The translations under genes and the position numbers were made by a program. From positions 248,001 through 312,000 of the forward strand of contig NZ_QWEV01000005.1 of assembly GCF_003858395.1 (NCBI RefSeq): DNA of 64,000 nt, given 5' to 3'. This document shows positions 39,763-49,853 of this stretch, one piece after another. Position 1 is the stretch's first letter; each line of letters starts with the position of its first letter. The stretch is from Acidipila sp. EB88. Lineage in GTDB: Bacteria; Acidobacteriota; Terriglobia; Terriglobales; Acidobacteriaceae. A model generated the notes under the pieces. That model was not told where the DNA came from. It did no database searches and was given only the letters and a program-made list of their open reading frames with translations.

Positions 39763-41021
39763 CGCGACGCGGCAACCACCGTCGGCGGGTGGTTCTCCTC
39801 GAGCACCCGCTCGGTCCATCCACCGCGGCCCATCTCACGCGGCAACGCTGGCGCCGTGTCCTGCGCGGCGAGCCGCAGTACCCTGGCACTCAGCAGTTCC
39901 TCGGCGATGATCACCGCCACCGGCGCCAGCAACGGCAGCAGCTCCCCGAACACGCGGGTCTCCGTCAGAATCGCCCACTGAAACATAAACGCGTACCAGA
40001 CCGGCAGCACCAGCAGCCATGCCCGCAGCTGCCGGTCCCGCACCTCGCGCCAGTACAGCATCAGGAAAGGCCACAGGAACCCGAACGCACACGCAAGCTG
40101 CGGCCAGTACCGTAGCCGCGCGAAGCAGCGCAGGTTGAACAGGAACCGCGGGTAGTACTCCGAAGCATTGGTCTTGAAAATCCCGAACACGATGTGGTGC
40201 CACAGCACCCAGAACACCAGCAGCGGCCCCGCCACCAGCAGCACCCGCCACCGCAGCAGCCCACGCACGCTCAAGCGCCCTTCGCTCGCCAGGCTTTCCG
40301 AGATCGCCCAGAACGGCAGCAGCAGCAGTGTGGTCTCGCGGTTCAGCGTCGCCACCGCGAACAACAGCACAAACCACAGCACCGGCTTGCGGAAGTAGAT
40401 CAGGTAAAAGCCGCAGGCAAACGCCGCAAGGCTCGGCATGTCATACACATAGCGGAAATTCTGCACCGTATGCACGATGTACAGCACGGTAGCCAGCACC
40501 AGGAACAGCGGAAATACAAACGGCCCTAGTAGCCGCTTTCTGCTACCCGCCTGGTAAAGCCGCGTCGCCACCCAGCCGCTGAAAAGCACGCAGGCAACGC
40601 CCACCACGAACTCCAGCACCAGCGCCGGCGTCACCCCGCGCGGAAAAAAGTAGTTGTTGCGCGCCAGCTTCGAGGCAAAATGCACGCTCCACGGCGCCGT
40701 ATCTACCCAGCGATACAGCGGCGCCAGCAGCAGGCGCGTCTGGAACGGCAGCGGCGCATAGCCTCGCTCCCAAAGGTTGACGTCCAGGTACGGGAACTCC
40801 AGGTATAGGTAAGCACCTACAAACTGCACCGCCGCCAGGATCGACAGCGCGATCGCGGCCAGACGGCGCAGGCGCGGCACCGCGTCCCGTCGCTGCGAAA
40901 CCTCCACCACTGCCGGGTGCCTGGGTTGGGAAACCGGCGACTCCAGCAGGCACTCTTCGACGCGCGGTGCCGTCTCAGGCTCGGCTACATCGATCGCGTC
41001 GACCTGTTGCATCAAGGACAT
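39759..41021 (-). CDS. Polytopic membrane protein, possible GT-C-like
   Basis: 420 residues with about eight to nine hydrophobic segments, such as LAAIALSILAAVQFVGAYLY, VLEFVVGVACVLFSGWVATR, FVFPLFLVLATVLYIVHTVQ and LLFAVATLNRETTLLLLPFW. An acidic, soluble N-terminal tail of about 50 residues precedes them. The luminal loops and NRET motif recall glycosyltransferase family C-like acidobacterial proteins, but I cannot see a catalytic DxD. It diverges from smc across 187 bases. Confidence 0.75.
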   Translation of the reverse strand: MSLMQQVDAIDVAEPETAPRVEECLLESPVSQPRHPAVVEVSQRRDAVPRLRRLAAIALSILAAVQFVGAYLYLEFPYLDVNLWERGYAPLPFQTRLLLAPLYRWVDTAPWSVHFASKLARNNYFFPRGVTPALVLEFVVGVACVLFSGWVATRLYQAGSRKRLLGPFVFPLFLVLATVLYIVHTVQNFRYVYDMPSLAAFACGFYLIYFRKPVLWFVLLFAVATLNRETTLLLLPFWAISESLASEGRLSVRGLLRWRVLLVAGPLLVFWVLWHHIVFGIFKTNASEYYPRFLFNLRCFARLRYWPQLACAFGFLWPFLMLYWREVRDRQLRAWLLVLPVWYAFMFQWAILTETRVFGELLPLLAPVAVIIAEELLSARVLRLAAQDTAPALPREMGRGGWTERVLEENHPPTVVAASR

Positions 41022-41208
41022 AAACGGCTTGGATGCGCACGGCCTGCCGGTTGATCGAGGGGACGAGTATTCGGTCCCGCCTTATCCACACCGCGCCCGG
41101 GCGCGGACCAGATTGTGCACGCTCCCGGCCCGCTGCTCGCTTGCCCCACGCTGGACCAACGCATACTCTTTGAGCAAAGCTTCCCTGTCCGAGGGAGCCG
41201 GAGACCCG

Positions 41209-44200
41209 TTGCTGAAGCTTAAAAAGATCCAGATCCTTGGCTTCAAGTCGTTCTGCGACAAGACAGAAGTCCAGCTTCCGGGCAACGGCATCGCCGTCGT
41301 CGTCGGACCCAATGGCTGCGGCAAGTCCAACATTCTCGACGGCGTCACCTGGGTGCTCGGCGAGCAGAGCGCCAAGAGCCTGCGCGGCGGCAAGATGGAA
41401 GACGTGATCTTCGCCGGCACGCGTGACCGCCGCTCCGTCGGCATGGCCGAGGTCTCCATCACGCTGATCGATCCGGATGCCTACGGCAGCGGCCCGCTCT
41501 CCGACGAGCCGGAAATCCTGGTCGACAGCAGCGACGCCAGCCTCGATGACGACTGGGACGAAGCGAAGCTGCGCGCCGCCAAGGCCGATGAGGTCGAGCA
41601 GCTCATCGCCGAAGCCCAGCCCGGCCAGGTCCTCGACGTCCCCGAGGGTTCCAACGGCCCCGAGGCGTCCGCATCCCAACCCGGACAGTCAGGCCCGGAC
41701 TCCGCAGCGACCGCAGCCGGCCAGCCCACCGAGGCCGAACACGCTCCCGGCTCCAACGATGTCGTGCTCAAGATCCGCCGGCGCAAGTTCCAGAAGACCC
41801 CGCGCCATGGCGAGATCGTCATCACCCGCCGCCTCTTCCGCACCGGCGACAGCGAGTACCTGCTCAACGGCAAGCTCTGCCGCCTTTCCGACATCCGCGA
41901 CATCTTCATGGGCACCGGCCTCGGCCCCGAGTCCTACGCCATCATCGGGCAGGAGCGGATCGGCCAGCTCCTCAGCTCCAAGCCCCACGACCGCCGCGCC
42001 ATCATCGAAGAAGCCGCCGGCATCACCCGCTTCAAAACCAGGAAGCGCCTCGCCGAGCTCCGCCTCGAACAGGCGCGCCAGAACCTCGCCCGCATCGACG
42101 ACATTTTCGACGAAGTGACCAAGCAGATGGTCTCGCTGCGCCGCCAGGCGGCCAAGGCCGAGCGCTACGGCGTGCTCCGCGATGAGCTCCGCGGCCGCCT
42201 GCGCATCGTCCTCGCCACCCGCCTCGTCCGCATGGACGCCACCCTGCAGACCCTTGAGCAGGAGATCGCCACCCTCTCCACCGGCATCGACACGCAGTCC
42301 CACGAGGTCGAGCAGCTTCAGTCCGAGGTATCCGCCGGGCAGGAGCGCGGCTACGCCGTCGACGCCAGCGCCAAGGAGCAGGGCCGACTCGCCAGCGAAA
42401 GCGCAGTCGAGCTCGAGCGCGCCCGCAGCCGCCAGCACAGCAACGCAGAGCGCCTCGCCGAGCTCGAACACCGCATCGACAGCAACACCGCCGAACTCGC
42501 ACAGGCCCACGAGCAGCGCGCCGGCCTCGAGTCCGAGAAGGACCAGCAGCAGCAGTTCCTCGCAACCGCCGCCGCCGAAGCCGAAAGCTTCCGCGCCGAG
42601 GCTGCCGGTCGCCAGCACGCCGCCCGCGAGGCCGCCTCCGCCGTCGCGCAGGCCGAAGCGCGCGTCGAAGCCGCCCGTCGCGAAGCCAACCAGCTCCTCC
42701 AGCAGGTCGCCAACGTGCGTCGCGAGCAGGCCCAGGCCGAAGAAGCCCTGCTGTCGGTCGACCGCGATGCGAGCCGCCTCGCCGGCGAGCTCGAAGCTGC
42801 CCGCCGGGACCTCGAAGCCCTCGGCGTCGAGCGCGGCCAGGTCTCCCTCCGTTTCGAGTCCGCCAGCGAAACCCTCAAGCGCCTCGAGTCCGAGCTGGCC
42901 GCCCTGCGCGCCGAGGTCAGCGCCAAACGCGCTGAAGAGCAGGAGAACCGCCGCCGCGGCGACACCCTGCGCTCCGAGCGCGCCACCCTTGCCGGCCGCG
43001 CCAAGTCGCTCGAGTCCCTGCTGCGCGAACACAGCTACTCCACCGACACCGTCAAGAAGCTCCTCCGCGCCGATGCCCTGTCTGGCGACGCCAAGCCCCT
43101 GGGCACCCTCGCCGACCTGCTCGAAGTGGGCGAGCAGTACGAAGCCGTGGTCGACGATTTCCTCCGCGACGAACTCAACTACGTCGTGGTCCGCAACTGG
43201 ACTGCCGCCACCCACGGCCTGCAGCTGCTCCGGCGCAACACCAACGAGGGCGGCATCGAAGGCCGCGCCACCTTCCTGGTTCACCCTGAGAATTCAGATC
43301 ACTCCGGGCAAAGTCCCACCGGCGCCCAACAAGTCGGCGCTGCCCTCCCCGATGCCGTGCCCCCCGCGATTGAAGCCGCCGGCGTGGTCAGCCTGCGCGC
43401 CTGCATCGGCATAGCCGGCGAGTCCGCAGGGAGCAACGGAGCCAGCGAGTCGACCGGGCAAAAGCCAGGCCGTGAACCAGACGCCGCCGGGCAGCTACTC
43501 ACTGCCCTTGCCGCCGCCATCCCCCGCCTCGGCAACGGCTACGTTTGCGAAAGTGCCGACCTCGCCCGCACCCTGGCCCTCGCGCACCCCGAAGCCTTTT
43601 TCCTCGCTCCCGACGGCGAGTGCTTCCACAGCCTCACCGCGTCCGGCGGCAAAACCCGCTCCGGCGGCCCGCTTGCCCTCAAGCGCGAACTCCGCGACGT
43701 CCAGACAAAGCTTTCCAGCGTCGAAACCTCCCTCGCCCAGTCGGAAATGCAGACCGCCGCACTCGGGCACACCCTTGCCGAGCTCGCCCGCCGCATCGAC
43801 AGCCAGACCGAGGAGCGCCGGCACGCCGAGCGCGAAAGCGCCCACGAAAGCGCCGCCCTGCGCCAGATGGAAGGCGAGCGCCAGCGCCTCGAACGCCGCC
43901 TGCAGGAGTACACCCTGCAGGGCGAGCGCGCCCGCTCCCAGCGCGACGAGAAAACCGCGCTGATCGCTCGCAAGGCCGAGGACGCAGAGCGGCTCGAGCA
44001 GTCGCAGCAAGCGGTGGAAGCCCGCCAGGAAGAGCTGCTCGCCGAAGTCGCGCAGGCACGCGCCGCGCGCGACACCGCACAGTCGGAAGCCGCCTCCGTC
44101 GCCGCCGAGCTGGCTGGCCTTGAAGAGCGCCGCCGCGGCGCCGAGGCCGGCTTCGCCCGCACCGAGCGCCTCTGCGCCGAGGCCACGCGACGCATCGACC

Positions 44201-45270
44201 AGCTTGAGCAGCAGATTGAAAGCGCCCACCGCGAGCAGGCCCAGCGCTCCGACGAGAACGACGCCCTCGCTGCGCGCGAGCACGAACTGCACCACACGCG
44301 TCAGGAGGCCGAAGCTCAGGTCCGCACCCTTGCCGAGGAAGCCTCTGCCCTGCGCGCCCGGCTCGCCGAGGCGGAAACGCAGCTCAAGCAGCTCCGCGCC
44401 GCCACCGAAGCCGCACGCGAGCAGCGCGCCGGCCGCACCGCCTCATCCGCCCGCCTCACCGCCGAGCTCGCTCACCTCGCCGAAGCCTGCGTGCAGGACC
44501 TCGGCGTCGAAGCCGATCAGCTCCGCGCCGCCACCGCCGCATCCGAGATCGAACCCCTCGCCGCTGAAAGCCTCGCAGCCGAAGAAGAAGCCTGCCGCGA
44601 GATGAAGCGCCGCCTCGAAGCCATGGGCCCCGTCAACATGATGGCGCTCGAGGAGTTCAAGGAAACCGAGACCCGGCACCAGTTCCTCGAGACCCAGCGC
44701 AAGGACCTGCTCGACTCCATCGAGAACACCCGCTCCACCATCCGCGAGCTCGACGGCATCTCCCGCACCAAGTTCGACGATGCCTTTGAACGCATCAACC
44801 AGAATTTCAGCGAGGTCTTCGCGCGCCTCTTCGGCGGCGGCGTCGCCTCCATGCGCCTCACCGACGAGGAGAACTCCGGCGACTCCGGCATCGACATCGT
44901 GGCGCAGCCGCCGGGCAAAAAGCTGCAAAACGTCTTCCTGCTCTCCGGCGGCGAAAAGGCGCTCACCGCGCTCTCGCTGCTCATGGGCATTTTCATGTTC
45001 CAGCCCGCGCCCTTCTGCGTGCTTGACGAGGTCGACGCCCCACTCGACGAAACCAACGTCGGACGCCTCGCCGACCTGCTCCGCTCCATGTCCATCGACA
45101 CGCAGTTCGTCATGGTAACCCACTCCAAGCGCATGATGACCGCCGCCGACATGATCTACGGCGTCACCATGCAGGAGCCCGGTGTCTCCAAGGTCGTCAG
45201 CGTACGCATGGGCGGCAAGGACGCCACCCAGCCCCGCAGCCGCGAGCGCCGAGAACTGGCCACCGTCTAG
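41209..45270 (+). CDS. smc: Chromosome segregation/condensation ATPase Smc
   Basis: 1353 residues from TTG 41209 (GGAG at 41200-41203, ideal spacing); a frame open upstream to 41029 is not needed. Walker A is VVVGPNGCGKSNILDG (about 31-46), then QSAKSLRGGKMEDVIF. Head motifs TGLGPESYAIIGQERIGQLL and EEAAGITRFKTRK follow. Long coiled coils flank a hinge region (about 610-820) that contains a Gly/Ser-rich insertion. The C-terminal signature is FLLSGGEKALTALSLLMG and Walker B is FCVLDEVDAPLDETNV. About 95 residues of acidic, low-complexity sequence interrupt the N-terminal head (about 89-203), absent from B. subtilis Smc. It forms condensin with ScpA/ScpB, which are not in the window. Confidence 0.96.
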   Translation: MLKLKKIQILGFKSFCDKTEVQLPGNGIAVVVGPNGCGKSNILDGVTWVLGEQSAKSLRGGKMEDVIFAGTRDRRSVGMAEVSITLIDPDAYGSGPLSDEPEILVDSSDASLDDDWDEAKLRAAKADEVEQLIAEAQPGQVLDVPEGSNGPEASASQPGQSGPDSAATAAGQPTEAEHAPGSNDVVLKIRRRKFQKTPRHGEIVITRRLFRTGDSEYLLNGKLCRLSDIRDIFMGTGLGPESYAIIGQERIGQLLSSKPHDRRAIIEEAAGITRFKTRKRLAELRLEQARQNLARIDDIFDEVTKQMVSLRRQAAKAERYGVLRDELRGRLRIVLATRLVRMDATLQTLEQEIATLSTGIDTQSHEVEQLQSEVSAGQERGYAVDASAKEQGRLASESAVELERARSRQHSNAERLAELEHRIDSNTAELAQAHEQRAGLESEKDQQQQFLATAAAEAESFRAEAAGRQHAAREAASAVAQAEARVEAARREANQLLQQVANVRREQAQAEEALLSVDRDASRLAGELEAARRDLEALGVERGQVSLRFESASETLKRLESELAALRAEVSAKRAEEQENRRRGDTLRSERATLAGRAKSLESLLREHSYSTDTVKKLLRADALSGDAKPLGTLADLLEVGEQYEAVVDDFLRDELNYVVVRNWTAATHGLQLLRRNTNEGGIEGRATFLVHPENSDHSGQSPTGAQQVGAALPDAVPPAIEAAGVVSLRACIGIAGESAGSNGASESTGQKPGREPDAAGQLLTALAAAIPRLGNGYVCESADLARTLALAHPEAFFLAPDGECFHSLTASGGKTRSGGPLALKRELRDVQTKLSSVETSLAQSEMQTAALGHTLAELARRIDSQTEERRHAERESAHESAALRQMEGERQRLERRLQEYTLQGERARSQRDEKTALIARKAEDAERLEQSQQAVEARQEELLAEVAQARAARDTAQSEAASVAAELAGLEERRRGAEAGFARTERLCAEATRRIDQLEQQIESAHREQAQRSDENDALAAREHELHHTRQEAEAQVRTLAEEASALRARLAEAETQLKQLRAATEAAREQRAGRTASSARLTAELAHLAEACVQDLGVEADQLRAATAASEIEPLAAESLAAEEEACREMKRRLEAMGPVNMMALEEFKETETRHQFLETQRKDLLDSIENTRSTIRELDGISRTKFDDAFERINQNFSEVFARLFGGGVASMRLTDEENSGDSGIDIVAQPPGKKLQNVFLLSGGEKALTALSLLMGIFMFQPAPFCVLDEVDAPLDETNVGRLADLLRSMSIDTQFVMVTHSKRMMTAADMIYGVTMQEPGVSKVVSVRMGGKDATQPRSRERRELATV

Positions 45271-45773
45271 CCCGAGGGGAGAAGGCGCCCTCCCCTTCCC
45301 ACGCGCTCCGGCCGTCGCGCAACAAGCGATCGAACAGGTGTGCGACAGGCGCGCGATCCATGTGCAACTGGTGCGCAACAAGCGTGCGACCGCCAGACCG
45401 GCGCCATGATAATGCGTTACCCGCTATCCCATTCCAGGAAACGTGCTCGCCCTCACCGGCGCCGTGCCCGGCCGCTGCCGCCGCTAAGTCCTTTCGATAA
45501 GATCAGCAGCGAGCATAGTTCCAGGCGGCGACATCTTGCCACACCAGCGCGGATCTTCACGCAACGCATAAATATGCATGCATAAAACCCGACCGCACGA
45601 TTGGCGTGCACCTTTTTGCGTAGTTATGCACCAGCCGCGATTTCACGCAAGACCGCGGAAACATACGTCCGGAAAGCGCTCACTTGCGCACGCGGGTACA
45701 ACGTAGCAATCATGCTTGCGGATCGAAACAGCCACAGCGGCGAGCACGCTCGAGCAGGAGGCTGCCCTGCCCC
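45271..45773. other. Gap between smc and the acyltransferase gene
   Basis: About 500 bases between convergent genes. It holds a weak GGGGAG/CTCCCC stem after smc (about 45277-45296), the 11-bp direct repeat CGCAACAAGCG (45318-45328 and 45374-45384) and the palindrome TATGCATGCATA (45573-45584) in an AT-rich patch. No gene or RNA is recognised. Confidence 0.45.
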
Positions 45774-46931
45774 TTACGCCGCTTCCGCACGGCTCCCGGC
45801 GCGGTCCTTCCAACGGTCCTTCAGCCGCAGAAACGGCTCTTCGAAGAAGCGGCGGGACAGGTACGCGACCACCGTGGCCACAACCATGCAGCCGAACACG
45901 CCGCTCGCGTAGATCGCGAAGCGGTCCAGCGCCGCAGCCCCCAGCATGTGCGTCAGCAGCTCTCTGCCCTTGGCGTACACCAGCACGTTGATCAGGTACA
46001 GCCCGTAGCTGATGTAGCCGAAGAACGGCAACAGCCCCCTTGCCCGGTTGTCGCCGGTCGCAGCCACGCGATCGTGGTCGCGCCGCAGCCCCAGCAGCAG
46101 CACCCCGCAGGCGCCCCATGAGAAAGGCAGGTCCGCCAGCGCATCCAGCGGAGCCGTCTCGTGGAACGCAGCCAGCCAGACGACCAGCGTGCACAGCACG
46201 GCGCTGACCGCAAGCACCACCCCGCCCACCCGGGCCACGTTGCCGAAGTGGATGCGGCGCGACCGGATCAGCAGGCACAGCAACGCGCCATACGCGATGA
46301 AGTCCAGCACAAACGGGGTCTTGTAGTGCACGTCCATGTGGCTGTTGAAGTGCAGCCCCACCAGCCGCAGCAACGGCTCGCCGATCACCACCATCAGCAG
46401 CAGCACCAGCAGCGTGCGCTCCCCGAGGCGCCGCACACAGGTAGGCCAAAGCAGATAGAAGTGCTCCTCCACCGCCAGCGACCACAGCGACCCGTACTCC
46501 CCCAGCGGCGCGCCAAACAGCTTCGAGAAATTCGCCAGAAACAGCACCGCCGCCAGCACAAACCGCCCATCCACCACGTGCCACAGCCAAAGCACGGCCA
46601 GCACCACGAGGTAGATCGGCAGGATGCGCAGCACCCGGCGCATGTAGAAGTTGCGGTAGAAGTCCGTGCGCTCGCGCGCCTTGAACAGCAGCTCCGTGAT
46701 CAGGAAGCCCGAGAGCACGAAGAAGACGTTGACGCCGAACCGCCCGCAGCCGAAGAACGCCTGCACCAGCCTCCCCCAGAAGCCGCCTAGCAACCCTTGC
46801 CAGCCATAGCCTGAGAAGCCATGGAAGAACAGCACCATGAGCACAGCCGCGCCCCGGATCGAGTCCAGCGAAGGCATGTGCCGAAGGATCAAAGCGTGCC
46901 GGGCCTCGGCAGAAGCTGCCTTTGTTGCCAT
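45774..46931 (-). CDS. Acyltransferase 3 family (OafA/YrhL-like) membrane protein
   Basis: 385 residues with about ten membrane segments. Family motifs are HMPSLDSIRGAAVLMVLFFH (catalytic His), GCGRFGVNVFFVLSGFLITE, FYMRRVLRILPIYLVVLAVL and EYGSLWSLAVEEHFYLLWPT. It transfers acetyl or other acyl groups to extracellular sugars such as O-antigen or exopolysaccharide. There is no SGNH partner domain. A longer overlapping frame (45643-47088) lacks these motifs. Confidence 0.93.
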   Translation of the reverse strand: MATKAASAEARHALILRHMPSLDSIRGAAVLMVLFFHGFSGYGWQGLLGGFWGRLVQAFFGCGRFGVNVFFVLSGFLITELLFKARERTDFYRNFYMRRVLRILPIYLVVLAVLWLWHVVDGRFVLAAVLFLANFSKLFGAPLGEYGSLWSLAVEEHFYLLWPTCVRRLGERTLLVLLLMVVIGEPLLRLVGLHFNSHMDVHYKTPFVLDFIAYGALLCLLIRSRRIHFGNVARVGGVVLAVSAVLCTLVVWLAAFHETAPLDALADLPFSWGACGVLLLGLRRDHDRVAATGDNRARGLLPFFGYISYGLYLINVLVYAKGRELLTHMLGAAALDRFAIYASGVFGCMVVATVVAYLSRRFFEEPFLRLKDRWKDRAGSRAEAA

Positions 46932-47103
46932 CGGTCCTCTTGGTTCGGGATAGGTTCGGGATCGGCGCAGCCGAGCCGCCGCCCGCGCGCAAGGGGGTTG
47001 CGCGCAGCGCGGTCTCGCTCATTATCGCTTGGCGGGGCAGGCCGAAGCGTGGTGATTCGTACAGCACGGTTACTGTCCGTTCCCACAACAGGCAGCCCGG
47101 GGA

Positions 47104-47137
47104 AACAAAAAGCCCGTCTCAGAATCGAGACGGGCTT
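47104..47137 (-). terminator. Terminator of lon
   Basis: AAGCCCGTCTC (47110-47120) pairs perfectly with GAGACGGGCTT (47127-47137). On the minus strand it is followed by TTTTTGTTT. Confidence 0.85.
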
Positions 47138-47154
47138 CTCACCGCAGCAATTGC

Positions 47155-49611
47155 TTACGCGTCCGCGTGCTCCAGTACCTCTTCCCGTACAGTCGTGTCA
47201 GCCTTCACCTCAAGCAGGTCCTTGGGCAAAGCGACCGCCAGCACGTCTTCAATCCGGCGCGCATAGTGGATGGTCACGCCTTCGGTCTGCGACGGCAAAA
47301 GATCTTCCTCGATGTTCTGGCGCACATCGGCCGGCAGGATCACGTGCTTTACGCCTGCCCGCTTCGCCGCGAGAAACTTCTCCTTGATCCCGCCCACCGG
47401 CAACACGTTGCCCGACAGCGTGATCTCACCCGTCATCGCGATCAGCGGGTGCACCGGGCGATCCGTCAGCAACGACACCAGCGCCGTCGCCATCGTTACG
47501 CCTGCCGAAGGGCCATCCTTGGGGATCGCACCAGCCGGCACGTGGATGTGCAGGTCGATATCCTTGGTGAAGTCCTCACCCAGTCCAAGCGCTACCGCGT
47601 TCGAACGCACCCACGTCAGGGCAGCCTGCATGGACTCCTGCATGACCTGGCCGATCTGGCCCGTCATCGTGAATCCACCCTTGCCCTTCATACGGTTAGC
47701 CTCGATGAACAACACATCGCCGCCCGCCGGGGTCCACGCAAGTCCGACTGCAACTCCAGGTCGCGCCGTCCGTTCCGCAAGCTCCGTATCCACGCGCACC
47801 TTGATGCCGCCCAGGAACTCGAGCACATTCTCGCGCGACACCACCAGTTTGTCGGAGTGGCCCTCGGCCAGCCGCCGCGCCTGCTTGCGGCAGATCGTGC
47901 CGACCAGTTGCTCGAGCCGCCGCACCCCCGCTTCCCGCGTGTAATGCCGCACCACGAACCCGACCGTGTCCTCCGGGATCTCGATCTGCTCGCCCGTGAG
48001 GCCGTTCTCCTTGATCTGCCGCGGCACGATGTAGCGCGAAGCGATGTGCCGCTTCTCCTCTTCGGAGTAGCCGGAAAGCTCGATGATCTCCATGCGATCC
48101 CGCAACGGCTCCGGGATCGTGTCCAGCTGGTTCGCCGTGCAGATAAACAGCACCTTGGACAAGTCGAAAGGTTGGTCCAGGTAGTTGTCGCGGAACGTCG
48201 AGTTCTGCTCCGGATCGAGCGTCTCCAGCAGCGCAGACGATGGATCTCCCCGGAAATCGCGGCCCAGCTTGTCGATCTCGTCCAGCAGCAGCACCGGGTC
48301 ATTGGTGCCGGCCCGCTTGATGTTCTGGATGATCTGGCCCGGCAGCGCACCGATGTAGGTCCGGCGATGCCCGCGGATCTCGGCCTCGTCGTGCATGCCG
48401 CCGAGAGACACCCGCTGGAACTTGCGACCGAGCGAACGCGCGATCGAACGGCCCAGCGAGGTCTTGCCCACGCCGGGAGGTCCGACGAAGCACAGGATCG
48501 GTCCCTTCATGTCAGGCTTCAGGCGCCGTACCGAGAGGTAGTCGAGGATGCGGTCCTTGACCTTGCGCAGCTCGTAGTGATCCTCGTCCAACACTTCCTT
48601 GGCTACCGCGATGTCAATCGTGCCACCCGTGCTCTTGGACCACGGCAGCACTGCCAGCCACTCGATGTAGTTCCGCGTCAGCGAGTAGTCGGCGGCCATC
48701 GGCGACATGCGGCTGAGCCGGTTCAGCTCCTTGAGCGCTTCTTTCTTGGTCTCCTCCGGCATGCCGGCGGCTTCGATCTTTTCGCGCAGCTCCTCGATGT
48801 CGCGCTGACCTTCGTCGCCCTCGCCAAGCTCCTTCTGGATCGCCTTCATCTGCTCGCGCAGGTAGTAGTCACGCTGCGACTGCTGCACCTGGTCCTGGAC
48901 CTCGGACTGGATCTTGTTCCGCAGCGACTGCACTTCCACTTCCTTGGCCAGGTGCTTGTTGATGCGCTCCAGGCGCTTCTGCACGTCCGAGGTTTCCAGC
49001 AGCTCCTGCTTGTCGGCGGTGGACAGGAACGGCAGCGACGATGAGACGAAGTCCGCCAGGCGCGAGCCGTCTTCGATCTGCGCGGCAATCGCCTGCAGCT
49101 CGTCTGAAAGCGTGGGCGAGGCAGCGACGATCTGCTGGAAGTCGGAAACGATGTTGCGCTGCAGCGCTTCCAGCTCCGGTCCCGCCGTCGCGGCGAGTTC
49201 GGGAACCGTTTCGACCGAGGCGGTCATGAAGGGTTCGATCTGCTCGAAGTCGTCGAGCTTGACCCGCTCCACGCCTTCGGTAAACACAAACAGGCTCTGG
49301 TTCGGCATCTTGACGACCTTGTGAATGGTCGCGATCGTTCCATAGGTGTGCAGATCAGCCGGCTGGGGTGCATCCTGCCGGGAGTCACGCTGCGCCACCA
49401 CTACGATGGTCTTCTCCTCACCCAGGGACTGGATGAGCTGGATAGAGCCTTCCCTACCTACCGTCAGCGGCAGGACGGCATGCGGAAACAGCACGGTATC
49501 GCGTAAAGGCAGCACAGGGAGCGTCCGTCTACGGGCTGAAACACGCTCGTCACGCTCACTACGCTGCGTCGGTCCGCTGGGGCGGATGATGCTCAGGAAG
49601 TCATTCGACAT
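47155..49611 (-). CDS. lon: ATP-dependent Lon protease
   Basis: 818 residues, the usual LonA length. The N-terminal substrate domain is LPVLPLRDTVLFPHAVLPLT (about 30-50 onwards). The AAA+ module has Walker A CFVGPPGVGKTSLGRS, Walker B VLLLDEIDKLG and sensor SKVLFICTANQLDTIP. The protease domain has the catalytic Ser702 in PKDGPSAGVTMATAL and its Lys in GGIKEKFLAAKRAGVKHVIL. It degrades misfolded and regulatory proteins in the cytoplasm. It is monocistronic with its own terminator. Confidence 0.97.
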   Translation of the reverse strand: MSNDFLSIIRPSGPTQRSERDERVSARRRTLPVLPLRDTVLFPHAVLPLTVGREGSIQLIQSLGEEKTIVVVAQRDSRQDAPQPADLHTYGTIATIHKVVKMPNQSLFVFTEGVERVKLDDFEQIEPFMTASVETVPELAATAGPELEALQRNIVSDFQQIVAASPTLSDELQAIAAQIEDGSRLADFVSSSLPFLSTADKQELLETSDVQKRLERINKHLAKEVEVQSLRNKIQSEVQDQVQQSQRDYYLREQMKAIQKELGEGDEGQRDIEELREKIEAAGMPEETKKEALKELNRLSRMSPMAADYSLTRNYIEWLAVLPWSKSTGGTIDIAVAKEVLDEDHYELRKVKDRILDYLSVRRLKPDMKGPILCFVGPPGVGKTSLGRSIARSLGRKFQRVSLGGMHDEAEIRGHRRTYIGALPGQIIQNIKRAGTNDPVLLLDEIDKLGRDFRGDPSSALLETLDPEQNSTFRDNYLDQPFDLSKVLFICTANQLDTIPEPLRDRMEIIELSGYSEEEKRHIASRYIVPRQIKENGLTGEQIEIPEDTVGFVVRHYTREAGVRRLEQLVGTICRKQARRLAEGHSDKLVVSRENVLEFLGGIKVRVDTELAERTARPGVAVGLAWTPAGGDVLFIEANRMKGKGGFTMTGQIGQVMQESMQAALTWVRSNAVALGLGEDFTKDIDLHIHVPAGAIPKDGPSAGVTMATALVSLLTDRPVHPLIAMTGEITLSGNVLPVGGIKEKFLAAKRAGVKHVILPADVRQNIEEDLLPSQTEGVTIHYARRIEDVLAVALPKDLLEVKADTTVREEVLEHADA

Positions 49612-49678
49612 GAGTGTACCTTTATCAACTAACTGCTATTTGACGCCGCATATTTGAAAACGATGCACCAGAAAAATA

Positions 49679-49705
49679 GGCAGGTCCCATCAGCGTGGAC
49701 CTGCC
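49679..49705 (-). terminator. Terminator downstream of pheA
   Basis: GGCAGGTCC (49679-49687) pairs with GGACCTGCC (49697-49705). On the minus strand TATTTTTCTGG follows. It lies about 150 bases past the pheA stop; a weaker ACTTCG-based stem precedes it. Confidence 0.75.
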
Positions 49706-49853
49706 GAAGTGAACAGTCGTGAACTACTTCGGCGCCTCATGTGGCGGCTCTCTTGTGTCTGTTGTATCGACCAAGCACCCCGCTTCTTCATACCGAAACG
49801 TCCGTCAGCGTCACCAAGGTACCCCGGGCATGCCCTAAGTGGTTCTTTTTGAA

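Noticed and set aside
41689..43284. 531-residue minus-strand frame over smc
   Set aside because: Antisense shadow of Smc coiled coils.
45643..47088. 481-residue frame overlapping the acyltransferase
   Set aside because: Same strand in another frame, lacks acyltransferase motifs and membrane segments.
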